Below, piece after piece: positions 18,519 to 26,694 of a DNA stretch of 64,000 nucleotides (positions within the stretch are counted from its first letter, which is position 1; each line of letters opens with the position of its first letter). A program made the translations under genes and the position numbers. The DNA comes from Candidatus Gastranaerophilales bacterium (GTDB taxonomy: Bacteria > Cyanobacteriota > Vampirovibrionia > Gastranaerophilales > Gastranaerophilaceae), in the NCBI GenBank assembly GCA_944323255.1, contig CALURU010000008.1:1-64000 (forward strand), in the 5' to 3' direction. The notes under the pieces were generated by a model, which searched no databases, had not been told where the DNA came from, and saw only the letters and a program-made list of their open reading frames with translations.

Positions 18519-19373
18519 ATGAATAAAAATGCAATAATAGCTTGTTTAATTTTTATTATGTCAACAAATTTTGTTTGGGCATTTGATCTGGACATGACTG
18601 TTGATGATGAAATCCGCAAAAATTATAATTCTTCAAAACTTGTAGAGGATACTCATACAGGAAATTCTGAAGAAGAGTCTTTACCTTCTCTGCCGGAAAT
18701 TTCAAAGTATGATAAACAAAATGATAGTGTTAATAAAGTTATTGATAATGAAGTCTTAACAGTGACACAGCTACCAAAGGCTTCTATTATTGCAAACACT
18801 GTCAAAATCTGGAAAGGAACTTCGTTTGACGTTGTAAATGCAACTAAGATTAATGATTGGCTTGCAAAAGGCAATACTGTAAAATTTCGGACAAAAGCTC
18901 CAATTGTGAAAAGAAAATATACAATACCTGCCGGTACGACTTTTACAGGTGAGATTCTTGAAGTTCACCGACCGCAGATAACTTGTAATGGCGGACTTGT
19001 GGTCATAAGAATTAGGAGCATGACTTATAAAGGACAAACGATACCTATAAATGCTTATATTACACGTGCAGACGATAAAAAAATCTTTTTAAATAATATA
19101 AAGGGTGATAGAACATATCTTAAAACTACCTGGAAAAAAGGCAGCTGGGGAAGAAACATGTTTAGTAAAATGTGGAATCTTACAACAGACTTGGGAGATG
19201 ATGCCGCAACACTTATATTATCCCCGTTCCCGTTTGTATACGGAACGGTTTGTTATGGCGTAAATACAATTGTATCTCCTATCTGCGCATTTTTCTCTAA
19301 AGGCGGGCATGTCTCAATTCCAGCCGGAAGTGATTTTAGAATTAAATTTTTAGACAGCGTGTATATTGAATAA
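18519..19373 (+). CDS. Secreted hypothetical protein
   Basis: 284 residues from the ATG at 18519. An N-terminal signal peptide (about residues 1-22, ending FVWA) predicts export to the periplasm or surface. The mature part is beta-rich and contains KRKYTIPAGTTFTGEI, and near the C-terminus SIPAGSDFRIKF, two copies of an IPAG(T/S)xF motif. No family could be named. The ribosome site is poor (GGAAGAAG too far upstream), so the start is uncertain. It converges with 19378. Confidence 0.6.
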   Translation: MNKNAIIACLIFIMSTNFVWAFDLDMTVDDEIRKNYNSSKLVEDTHTGNSEEESLPSLPEISKYDKQNDSVNKVIDNEVLTVTQLPKASIIANTVKIWKGTSFDVVNATKINDWLAKGNTVKFRTKAPIVKRKYTIPAGTTFTGEILEVHRPQITCNGGLVVIRIRSMTYKGQTIPINAYITRADDKKIFLNNIKGDRTYLKTTWKKGSWGRNMFSKMWNLTTDLGDDAATLILSPFPFVYGTVCYGVNTIVSPICAFFSKGGHVSIPAGSDFRIKFLDSVYIE

Positions 19374-19377
19374 CGGG

Positions 19378-20886
19378 TTAAAATAACTTAACAACATTGT
19401 GTTCTTCAAATCTTGGGCATGTATTCCAAACCAGCGTCGGAATTATATCGCCTTCAACTCTTCCTTGAAACTTGCAGTTACAACAGCCTTTAATCATATT
19501 TGTTGAACCGTCAACAAGCGGCTGAAAATATTTGCAATTTTGGCAAATTTTCAGTGCTAACCCGTAATCGTTTAATTTATCTGACAATTCCCGTATTGCA
19601 TCAACCATTCTCAAATGATTATTTTTAGTAAGATATGTCTTTCTTTTGTTAATAAACCTGACTTTAGCCAATCCGTCGTCTGATATTAATTCAAGCTGAC
19701 AAGGAAAATCTTTTTTCCCGTCTGTCACAATAATATTTGTAATCATTTTTTCAATGTTATGTTTGCGCCTAGCTTTCTTTATGATATTTCGTGTACCTCT
19801 AATTGGCGGCAGGTTTTTGATAATATGTCCGATAGAGTAAATTGGATATGCAAACAGGTAAAAATGTTCTTTTGCATAGAGTTTTGTACTCATGATGCTT
19901 AGGCAAAAAGCAAGAGTCAGAACAATAAATGTAATTAAAATTGTCGTATAGCTTGTCCAGAACGGAAAAGTGTATGCGTGGTGAATTAAAATAGTGTAAG
20001 CCAGAATACATACGAGCCAGTTAGGTTGTATAAGTGAGCAAACGTATTCTAATGCTAAAAAATTCGGGCAGTGAGTTACATTGTTCCAGAAAATATTAAT
20101 TCTTTTTGATAGTGATGGAATTCTGGAATCATAGTTGGCAATGGAGGTGTAGACCTTTAAATCGTCAATAAAAGCAACATATACACCTTCATTTGCTAGT
20201 TTAATTGTATACTTTATTTCAGCGACTTTATCCTGAAATTCAAAGGATTCAATTTTGTCCAGTAAGCTTTTTCTGATTATAAAGGAGTCTGTATTAATTA
20301 GGTTTGCAAGTTTTAATCTGGTTCTTGCTGTAAATATAAATTTAGAACAGTATCTTGAAAACGTAGCTTTGACATTTTCCAGCGGGGTAAACACTTTTCC
20401 TTCCGGAATATAATTTACCATTGGCATGAAAACGTCATATTTGGATAAATAATAGTTTACGTTTGTTAGAAAGTCGGAATCCACGTAGTTTTTGGAATCA
20501 AGAAAAACATATGCATCAAGATTAGGAGTCTCTGCAAGTTTTTCTGCGAGTATCGAATAAGCCTGACTTTTCCCTATTGGCTCAAGGTTATCAATAGTAA
20601 TAAAATTTACATCAAGATCGCTCTGGAGTGTAACGTCTGAGGATTTTTTACATTTGTCTAAAATTGCATAAATTGTGTATCTTTGTCTTGGATAATCCTG
20701 ATGTTTAAGCTGCTGCAGCAGGTTATCAAGAGTATTGGCTTCGCCTGTAGCATAAACAACAACGCAAATATTTGAGTCTTTAGAAGTATATTTATCTCTT
20801 ACTTTTCTCAAAGGTTTTATGCTGACGAGAGCCAGTGTAATAAAATAGATGGTAAATAAAGTAATATAAATGTATAAAATAGTCAT
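19378..20886 (-). CDS. Membrane-bound family 2 glycosyltransferase
   Basis: 502 residues from the ATG at 20886 (GGAG nine bases before it). One N-terminal membrane helix is followed by a GT2 domain: CVVVYATGEANTLDNLL, DYPRQRYTIYAILD and FLDSKNYVDSDF (acidic motif near 145). Then come two or three membrane segments (about 285-350). The C-terminal soluble tail carries a Cys cluster (KICQNCKYFQP, GCCNCKF), probably a small metal-binding domain. The topology resembles processive or cellulose-synthase-like GT2 enzymes, but the QxxRW motif is not seen. Confidence 0.75.
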   Translation of the reverse strand: MTILYIYITLFTIYFITLALVSIKPLRKVRDKYTSKDSNICVVVYATGEANTLDNLLQQLKHQDYPRQRYTIYAILDKCKKSSDVTLQSDLDVNFITIDNLEPIGKSQAYSILAEKLAETPNLDAYVFLDSKNYVDSDFLTNVNYYLSKYDVFMPMVNYIPEGKVFTPLENVKATFSRYCSKFIFTARTRLKLANLINTDSFIIRKSLLDKIESFEFQDKVAEIKYTIKLANEGVYVAFIDDLKVYTSIANYDSRIPSLSKRINIFWNNVTHCPNFLALEYVCSLIQPNWLVCILAYTILIHHAYTFPFWTSYTTILITFIVLTLAFCLSIMSTKLYAKEHFYLFAYPIYSIGHIIKNLPPIRGTRNIIKKARRKHNIEKMITNIIVTDGKKDFPCQLELISDDGLAKVRFINKRKTYLTKNNHLRMVDAIRELSDKLNDYGLALKICQNCKYFQPLVDGSTNMIKGCCNCKFQGRVEGDIIPTLVWNTCPRFEEHNVVKLF

Positions 20887-21046
20887 TAATTTAGTCTCCA
20901 AGAAAAGTTTACTCTAAAAAAAGCAAATTCTCAAATAAAAAAAGACTTGATTTAAAAAAATGTCTATGCTAGATTAAATATTGCCGGGGGTAAATGAAGA
21001 AAAGGCTTTATTAATCCATAACTAGCCGGTATGAAAATTAGATTAC

Positions 21047-21120
<74 letters not shown>

Positions 21121-21123
21121 TAT

Positions 21124-21157
21124 AAAAAGGATGATAGCATAAGTTATCATCCTTTTT
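21124..21157 (+). terminator. Terminator of tRNA-Ile
   Basis: AAAAAGGATGATA pairs with TATCATCCTTTTT around a short loop, immediately after the tRNA. Confidence 0.85.
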
Positions 21158-21225
21158 ATTTTAAGTTCATATCATTGCTTAAACACATAATAAAAATTAC
21201 TGCTCTTTTTTTATTGTTAATAGTA

Positions 21226-21512
21226 ATAGGTTTCTGGGACATTGAGACAGAGAAAATTTAATAAAAAAACAAACAGACAGCACGATTGAGGCTGTTTTTT
21301 AGTATTGAGATGTACCGGTCTTTTCTTGCACTTAAGTACTCTTTTCTTGCACTCTTTTGCACTCCATTTGCAAAATTTTAAGACCACATTAGGCTAAAAT
21401 CGGCTTGGTGTTTGAAGTTAAGTTCAGTGCAATAAAGTGCAAAAAAGTGCAATTTTATTTTTACTTACAATATGAGATACCCTAAATTATCAATGAGATT
21501 GGGATATTTACG
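21226..21512. repeat. Long intergenic repeat, copy A
   Basis: About 285 bases, nearly identical to 22435-22712 and partly to 35897-36260. It begins GGTTTCTGGGACATTGAGA and ends GAGATACCC(T)AAATTATCAAT. Inside, three TTGCACT boxes (21326, 21347, 21357) face three AGTGCAA boxes (21426, 21436, 21446); most boxes are exactly 10 bases apart. No ORF of note. It occupies the whole gap between the tRNA terminator and the antitoxin gene. Confidence 0.85.
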
Positions 21513-21828
21513 CAATTTCTAATTCATAACCTAATTCATGGAATATTTTTACAATGGTTGAAAATTTAGGTTCCTTTTCATTTTTAAATAAACTGTATAA
21601 ATGAGTTCTGGACATTCCAATTTTCTTTGCAAAACCTGAAATTGAATTTCTTGATTTAATGGCAATTTCTAATGCACGATAAAAAGAATTAAAATCACCA
21701 TCTTCAATATAATCTTTTAAACTTGTATTTAGATATAATTTAATATCTTCATCAGTTTTTAAGTCGTTAACTATATAATTTTCTAAATCTATTGTATGTT
21801 TTAATTCTTTCATTGTAAGTTTCTCCAT
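21508..21828 (-). CDS. Antitoxin, helix-turn-helix (HigA/TIGR02684-like)
   Basis: 106 residues. The C-terminal half has a Cro/C1-type helix-turn-helix (SISGFAKKIGMSRTHLYSLF, about residues 60-80) followed by the PKFSTIVKIFHELGYEL helix typical of addiction-module antidotes. It would neutralise the toxin encoded just upstream (start 19 bases inside the toxin gene) and repress their shared promoter. The toxin-first gene order is that of higBA-type systems. Confidence 0.82.
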   Translation of the reverse strand: MEKLTMKELKHTIDLENYIVNDLKTDEDIKLYLNTSLKDYIEDGDFNSFYRALEIAIKSRNSISGFAKKIGMSRTHLYSLFKNEKEPKFSTIVKIFHELGYELEIA

Positions 21829-22133
21829 TCTTGAAGTATACTTTTTGCTTTTAGGATATCTTTACTTTGTGTTGATTTATCGCCACCATTAATAAGTAAA
21901 ACTATTATATTATCTATTTCAGTATAATAAATCCGATATCCGGACCCAAACTTAAATCTTAATTCAGATATTTCATTGTCTATTTTCTTATCGTCTCCAA
22001 AATTATTTTCCAATAATCTTGTTAACCTGCTTTGTATCCTTATTTTTGTATTTTTATCAAGCGAATTCATCCATTCTATAAATGGAGCTTTGTTATTTGC
22101 TAATTGGGCAATTTTTACAACTCGCTTATTCAT
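21810..22133 (-). CDS. RelE/HigB-type toxin (phage Gp49-like)
   Basis: 107 residues from the ATG at 22133 (a GTG 27 bases upstream lies within the promoter). The C-terminal sequence ELRFKFGSGYRIYYTEI and INGGDKSTQSKDI are the signature of RelE/ParE-superfamily toxins of the TIGR02683 group, which generally cleave mRNA at the ribosome. It is co-transcribed with the overlapping antitoxin. Confidence 0.82.
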   Translation of the reverse strand: MNKRVVKIAQLANNKAPFIEWMNSLDKNTKIRIQSRLTRLLENNFGDDKKIDNEISELRFKFGSGYRIYYTEIDNIIVLLINGGDKSTQSKDILKAKSILQEWRNLQ

Positions 22134-22138
22134 ATTTA

Positions 22139-22167
22139 TAGTGTAAACTATAGCAGACACTTTGTCA
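22139..22167 (-). promoter_or_regulatory. Promoter/operator of the toxin-antitoxin operon
   Basis: Reading leftward: TTGACA, 17 bases, TACACT, then the toxin ATG within a few bases. An inverted repeat AGTGT...ACACT spans the -10/-35 spacer, a natural place for antitoxin binding. A degenerate second copy of this region lies at 24387-24420. Confidence 0.5.
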
Positions 22168-22250
22168 ATTTTCTAAGTGCTTATTCTTAATAAGTTCTTA
22201 ATAAAAAGTTTTGAGCAAATGACTTGACTTTTATTGCTACAAGAGCGATT
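22142..22250. repeat. Repeat B, copy 1
   Basis: About 105 bases running from the toxin-antitoxin promoter outward, shared with 24387-24490. The most conserved part is TTCTTAATAAGTTCTTAATA followed by GCAAATGACTTGACTTTTAT and GCTACAAGAG, where identity stops abruptly in both copies. Confidence 0.8.
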
Positions 22251-22307
22251 AATGTGTGTGTAATAGTCAATAAGGAGGTATTAGAAAGGATAAAATAAGA
22301 TAAATTA

Positions 22308-22410
22308 CATTTAACAGAATATGTATAGGCTGATGGTCCCAGTCCACTGAGTGCATGATAATCTCTAGTGAACCTATAGTGGTTGTAAAATTTTTGCAGG
22401 TAATATGTTT
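22308..22410 (-). pseudogene. Remnant of a DDE integrase-core transposase C-terminus
   Basis: Minus-strand translation reads FYNHYRFTRDYHALSGLGPS, matching the end of IS3/IS481-type transposases (FYN..R.H.ALGG.TP). No upstream catalytic part is present; at about 22402 the frame runs into repeat copy B. The IS ends cannot be defined. Confidence 0.6.
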
Positions 22411-22712
22411 CTGGGACATTGAAACAGAGAACTAATAGGTTTCTGGTACATTGAGACGGGGGAAATTTAATAAAAAATCAAACAGACAGCACGATTGAGG
22501 CTGTTTTTTAGTATTGAGATGTACCGGTCTTTTCTTGCACTTAACTACTCATTTCTTGCACTCTTTTGCACTCCATTTGCAAAATTTTAAGACCACATTA
22601 GGCTAAAATCGGCTTGGTGTTTGAAGTTAAACCCAGTGCAAGAAAGTGCAATTTTATTTTGACTTGCAAATCGAGATACCCCAAATTATCAATAAGATTT
22701 TGATATTTAGCT
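22402..22712. repeat. Long intergenic repeat, copy B
   Basis: Second copy of the repeat seen at 21226. Its first about 30 bases are tandemly doubled (TTTCTGGGACATTGAAACAG at 22408, again from 22439 with changes). It keeps three TTGCACT boxes at the same spacing but only two AGTGCAA boxes. 22713-22834 shows no further gene. Confidence 0.85.
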
Positions 22713-22834
22713 CTTAAACTCTTTTTTCTTAAAGTTACAAATAATACTGATTTAGATATAGACTAACAATTAAGGTCTTCTATAATAACCACTAACTTTT
22801 GTTCCATCTGAACGAGTATATTCTTCTACATAAA

Positions 22835-23704
22835 TTAATTCTCGACATGGACTCTTTTATCTAGTTCCTCTTTAGTCGGCATTGTACCATTACCATAATA
22901 TTGATCCAAATATACATCTAATAATTTATCATCCATATTTTCTAAAGCTACTTCTCCTTTATATAATATCCTATTTTTTGTATCAAAAACATCATCACTA
23001 TAATCTATATATTCAATTCCGGTTTTAAATAATGGTGTTTTATTTTGTTCAAAAGCTTCTTTTTTATATTCAACTGCTTTAGATAAATCTTCTAGGTTTT
23101 CAATATTATGAGGTTCTATTCCATGATACTTATACCCCTTTTCAAAAATATCTCCAGTTTTTGCGTTGGAATTTAAAACCATAGTTTTTCCAATCTGATT
23201 ATCTATATTTTTAATAAAAATACCGTCCTGCGCATTACCATAATTTGTAATATTATCTGTATAATTAACTTCTACTCCATTAAAGTTCTTAGTACCATAA
23301 GCTTCAAAAGTAACTGTTTCTGCTCCATACTTAGTTCCTAGTATTTGTGCTTCACTTCCTCCCAGCGAATGCCCAGTAAGTATAACATTATCCTTACCAT
23401 ATTCTCTTATCGTTTCAATATATGCTTTTTCAGCATCTTGCATTTGATGAGGTAAATAACCCAAGCCCATTCGTAAATCACTTAAAACATCCTTTGATGT
23501 TTCATTGATACCTGAATGTAATTCAGTTCCTCGAATTACCAATATTGCTTTATTATCCTTAGTATATATTTCAGAATAAAAACCTGTTCTATTATTACTA
23601 TATGTACCTTTATGCGACCAACCATTTGTTGCCTCATGTCTATTTTCCGGATACACTCTTTGAGATAAAATTTTACAATCATTATGTAATTTATAGTTTG
23701 TCAT
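22835..23704 (-). CDS. Class 3 lipase-like alpha/beta hydrolase
   Basis: 289 residues, no signal peptide. NKAILVIRGTE supplies the oxyanion-strand motif of class 3 lipases, and ILTGHSLGGSEAQILG (about residue 120) is the nucleophile elbow with Ser; acidic and His partners are plausible downstream (the GIEPHNIENL region) but not certain. It would cleave ester bonds, perhaps phospholipids. The ribosome site AAAGGAAA supports the ATG. It is divergent from a small membrane protein (34 bases between starts) and lies within the mobile region. An effector-type toxin is one possible reading. Confidence 0.72.
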   Translation of the reverse strand: MTNYKLHNDCKILSQRVYPENRHEATNGWSHKGTYSNNRTGFYSEIYTKDNKAILVIRGTELHSGINETSKDVLSDLRMGLGYLPHQMQDAEKAYIETIREYGKDNVILTGHSLGGSEAQILGTKYGAETVTFEAYGTKNFNGVEVNYTDNITNYGNAQDGIFIKNIDNQIGKTMVLNSNAKTGDIFEKGYKYHGIEPHNIENLEDLSKAVEYKKEAFEQNKTPLFKTGIEYIDYSDDVFDTKNRILYKGEVALENMDDKLLDVYLDQYYGNGTMPTKEELDKRVHVEN

Positions 23705-23738
23705 AATTATTTCCTTTCTTTTGTTGTATTATGTATCT

Positions 23739-24089
23739 ATGCAAATTACTGAAAAATTAAACAGTTTAAATAAAAGCTACAGTTACATACTATTTGCCTT
23801 AACAGGTTTATTAATAGTTATCTTTAGGATTTATTGCTTATCAAAGGGGAATTATACATATAACTATATGATTATCGACTATCTATTTTTCCCTGCATGC
23901 TTTTTATTAATTTTTATACTGTCGCTATTCGAAAATATTTTTAAATTTAAAATAAAAAAAGAAAAATTATTTAGAAATAAAGCTCTTAATATTATTCTGT
24001 CTATAGGCACCATAGCAGGGATAATTTATGTGATATTAATGTTAACTTTTATATTTTATGGTTTTGTTATAATTCCATTATTTCATTAG
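23739..24089 (+). CDS. Small polytopic membrane protein
   Basis: 116 residues from the ATG at 23739 (the open frame extends to a TTG at 23721). Three hydrophobic segments are visible (about 18-36, 46-66, 86-112) with a Lys-rich loop KFKIKKEKLF. No family recognised and no clear ribosome site. Its divergent position beside the lipase-like gene would fit an immunity or accessory protein, but that is speculation. Confidence 0.45.
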   Translation: MQITEKLNSLNKSYSYILFALTGLLIVIFRIYCLSKGNYTYNYMIIDYLFFPACFLLIFILSLFENIFKFKIKKEKLFRNKALNIILSIGTIAGIIYVILMLTFIFYGFVIIPLFH

Positions 24090-24386
24090 TTTTTGATATT
24101 CATATACTTTTTGTGAAGATACTTTACTATCTTCATGTGATTTTAAGATTTATAGGTCTTTTAATTTGTATAATATGGATTATAAGCTCATTATAAATTA
24201 TTTTTATAAAAGACTATAAGATTGTAACAATATTTTTACATCTTAACCTAAGATTTAATAGATGCTTTATTTTAAATTGTTTTACCTCGCTATAATACAA
24301 AGTAAATAATATATTTTATAAGAATATGTTTGTAGACATTCCTAGCGACTCTATTATTGAAGTATACTTCTAGCTTTAAAAATATG
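24090..24386. other. AT-rich gap without recognisable gene
   Basis: About 300 bases, very AT-rich, stop codons in all frames at short intervals. Nothing was recognised apart from the start of repeat B at its right end. Confidence 0.6.
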
Positions 24387-24490
24387 ACGTAAACTGTAGC
24401 AGAAACTTTGTTAATTTTGTGGTGTTTATTCTTAATAAGTTCTTAATAAAAAGTTTTGAGCAAATGACTTGACTTTTATTGCTACAAGAG
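24387..24490. repeat. Repeat B, copy 2
   Basis: Degenerate second copy of 22142-22250, including the toxin-antitoxin promoter-like part (GTAAACTGTAGCAGAAAC) but with no toxin gene. It ends at GCTACAAGAG and continues directly into the open frame of a transposase-like tail. Confidence 0.8.
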
Positions 24491-24675
24491 TTCAGGGTGA
24501 CAATAAGTTCAAGCCTCGTTCAAATAGTGTTCAAAAAATAAACAAAGGAGAAAAGTCCCTCCCAATTTTCAAAAACAATTCAGAAAAGTATGAATATTTG
24601 ATAAAACATAACCCAAGCGACACTTGGATTGCAGAATTTAAACAAACAAAGGAGTACAAACTGTTGTATGAATAA
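24469..24675 (+). pseudogene. Probable 3' remnant of a Mu-type transposase
   Basis: Open frame of up to 68 residues with no good start (TTG inside repeat B). Basic sequence (NKFKPRSNSVQKINKGEKS) is followed by an acidic/aromatic end. Its stop codon overlaps the ATG of a MuB-like ATPase, the position normally held by the transposase A gene, so it is probably the tail of that gene joined to repeat B by a deletion. Homology is inferred from position only. Confidence 0.4.
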
Positions 24676-25348
24676 AACATTTGTCAGAACTCGAAATGTA
24701 AGGAATTTTATAGGTTTAGTTGAAGCCCTGAAAAGCAAACCCAAAAACATTCCTAAAATGGGACTTATATATGGCGAGCCGGGGCTTGGAAAATCACAAA
24801 CAGCACTTTGGCTAGCCTGCAAATATGACGGGATTTATATTCGAGCCTCAAACCTTATGACAAGCAGGTGGCTTGTTGAAGAAATTGTTAGAGAAATGTA
24901 TGAACTTCATCGGTATTTGACCTCGGACAACTTTAATGTCGTGATTAGCAAACTTATCCAAAAGCCCAAAATTATTTTTGTAGATGAAATCGACTACTTA
25001 ATGAACAATTACAAAAGTGTCGAGACTCTAAGAGATATCCATGATAAAACAGATTGCCCGATAATCTTTGTCGGTATGGGCTTGGCTCTTAGAAAACTTG
25101 AAAGATACAAACATCTGTATGACAGATTTAGCGAAATTGTAAAGTTTGAAACCTTTGAAATAGAAGATTTGAGCCAGATTTTTAGCCAACTATCTGAAAT
25201 ACCGTTTACGCCTGATTCGATAGAATATATCCACAAAAAATACAATAGGTTCAGACAAATAGTACAGCTTATAAGCAAACTTGAAAGTTTTGCAAAAGAG
25301 AATAATTTAGAAGAAATTACAAAAGAAGTTATGGAGCAAATTATATGA
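24668..25348 (+). CDS. AAA ATPase, MuB/TniB-like transposition protein
   Basis: 226 residues from the ATG at 24668. Walker A is GEPGLGKSQTAL (about residue 35), Walker B is KIIFVDEIDYL (about residue 100), and IIFVGMG is a sensor-1-like strand. This pattern matches the phage Mu B protein and related DNA-targeting ATPases that deliver target DNA to a transposase. It overlaps both neighbours (8 bases upstream, 4 bases downstream) as in a phage early operon. The partner transposase is apparently lost, so function is doubtful. Confidence 0.75.
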   Translation: MNKTFVRTRNVRNFIGLVEALKSKPKNIPKMGLIYGEPGLGKSQTALWLACKYDGIYIRASNLMTSRWLVEEIVREMYELHRYLTSDNFNVVISKLIQKPKIIFVDEIDYLMNNYKSVETLRDIHDKTDCPIIFVGMGLALRKLERYKHLYDRFSEIVKFETFEIEDLSQIFSQLSEIPFTPDSIEYIHKKYNRFRQIVQLISKLESFAKENNLEEITKEVMEQII

Positions 25349-25905
25349 ACATTGAAAAATTAGCTAAGAGATTAAAAGAATTTACCCTTGATGATATTGA
25401 ATTGATAGCAGAATGCGATTGCAAAACAAAACTTGAACAGCTTTTGAACAGCAATAAAATACTTTTTGAAAACGGAATTTATAAATACAATGAGGAAACG
25501 AAAACGGGTGAAAATTATGAAATATTCAGCCCGCTAAAGAATAAACACCTAAAAATTAGTATAGAAGATGCAAAAGAATATTTTATGAAAAATTATGTTG
25601 AAAAATACTGTAAATTCGAGACCTACAGGAACTATAATGCGATTTTTAATTTTAATATTATACCGTTTATAAACTGCTATTACCTGCACGAAATTGATAT
25701 TGAATCGATAAAAGAACTTTTTAAAGTCTGCGAATTAAGACGCCTGAAACCCCGCAGAATTAAAAATACAATGGCTCTTCTAAACCAGCTGATAAAATAT
25801 TTCCAACACCTTGGAGTGATTGATAGAAGTTGCGTTTATCAGGTTAAAAAAGTACAAGACAAAAACCATTTTGGAATAGAAAACTTAATTTTTGAGGGCT
25901 TTTAA
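25345..25905 (+). CDS. Protein with integrase-type core-binding (SAM-like) domain
   Basis: 186 residues. The second half (about 75-175) reads like the N-terminal DNA-binding domain of tyrosine recombinases: FETYRNYNAIFNFNIIPF, then RLKPRRIKNTMALLNQLIKYF. The catalytic domain with R-H-R-Y is absent; the frame ends and the next gene starts immediately (TAATG overlap). It is either a natural DNA-binding protein of the Mu-like element or a severed integrase. Confidence 0.5.
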   Translation: MNIEKLAKRLKEFTLDDIELIAECDCKTKLEQLLNSNKILFENGIYKYNEETKTGENYEIFSPLKNKHLKISIEDAKEYFMKNYVEKYCKFETYRNYNAIFNFNIIPFINCYYLHEIDIESIKELFKVCELRRLKPRRIKNTMALLNQLIKYFQHLGVIDRSCVYQVKKVQDKNHFGIENLIFEGF

Positions 25906-26303
25906 TGAGTAAAATGAAATTATTTAAACAAGCAGAGCAAATGTATTTAAAAGGCTCGACCGTTAATGAAATCTCTTTAGAGCTTGGGATTGCCAAAAGG
26001 ACTTTGTTTTACTGGAAAAAGCAATATGATTGGGATAAAAAGCGAAAAGAATCCATGTATGATAAATCCCAGTTCAAAGAGGATTTGCAAAAGTTTGCCC
26101 AAAAGCTTATGGAGAAAATCGCAAATAGTAATAAAACTAACAGCCAGATAAGCCAAGCAGAATATTATTCCCTTGTGAATATTTTGAACTTCCTTCCTGA
26201 ATTAAAAGAAAACAATACTCAAAACGAAACACCGCAAATAAAAACAGAACTTTCTCCTGACTTCATCCGCCAAATCGAGCGTGAAATTTTAGGTATAGAA
26301 TAA
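25905..26303 (+). CDS. Phage terminase-small-subunit-like helix-turn-helix protein
   Basis: 132 residues. The N-terminal helix-turn-helix (YLKGSTVNEISLELGIAKRT, then LFYWKKQYDW) matches the gpP/DUF1804-type phage terminase ATPase-associated or small-subunit proteins. The rest is a helical linker with a polar, Asn/Gln-rich tail. It is last of three overlapping genes of a Mu-like remnant; no head or tail genes follow. Confidence 0.6.
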   Translation: MSKMKLFKQAEQMYLKGSTVNEISLELGIAKRTLFYWKKQYDWDKKRKESMYDKSQFKEDLQKFAQKLMEKIANSNKTNSQISQAEYYSLVNILNFLPELKENNTQNETPQIKTELSPDFIRQIEREILGIE

Positions 26304-26407
26304 AATATTATTAATTTACTACCAATATGGCTATACATTTAACGATTATACTAGTACATAAAAACATTGAAATTTTTATGATAGTATAAATATAAAAGGA
26401 GCTAAGT

Positions 26408-26572
26408 ATGGCAGTATTGGGAAAATTAAAAAAGATTGATTTGAGGGAAGAGTGGAAACATGAAGCTTTAGATTTCACTCAGTGGCTTGCAAAAGATGAA
26501 AATTTAGCTTTATTAAGCGAAGAAATAGGTGTCGATATTAATCTAATTGAAACTCTAATGATGGTTATTTAA
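26408..26572 (+). pseudogene. 5' fragment of a DUF4268-type nuclease-like gene
   Basis: Only 54 residues, preceded by a good ribosome site (AAAGGAGC). It begins MAVLGKLKKIDLREEWKHEA and continues DFTQWLAKDENLALLSEEIG, the conserved start of large proteins with a restriction-endonuclease-like N-terminal domain (DUF4268 and relatives, usually about 300 residues). After INLIET the frame stops. The expected catalytic continuation is missing and the DNA runs into another gene's 3' end. Confidence 0.65.
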
Positions 26573-26694
26573 TAAAAAGTGGTACTATTAAAAATTTAAA
26601 TGATAATATCGTAACTATAACTACAGAAAATCATTCAAATAAAGATACACAAACATATGCAATAATTATTGAACTTTGGAATAATAACGAATAA
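26560..26694 (+). pseudogene. 3' fragment of an unidentified gene
   Basis: In a second frame the DNA reads NSNDGYLIKSGTIKNLNDN and continues for about 25 residues to ELWNNNE and a stop. It has no start codon or ribosome site. The beta-like Thr/Asn-rich pattern could be the end of a pilin-like or surface protein, but this is a guess. It is joined to the fragment at 26408 by an apparent deletion. Confidence 0.35.

Noticed and set aside
21426-21452. CRISPR-like array of AGTGCAA units
   Set aside because: Units are 7 bases with 3-base gaps and no spacers. No CRISPR array or cas gene is visible anywhere in the window.
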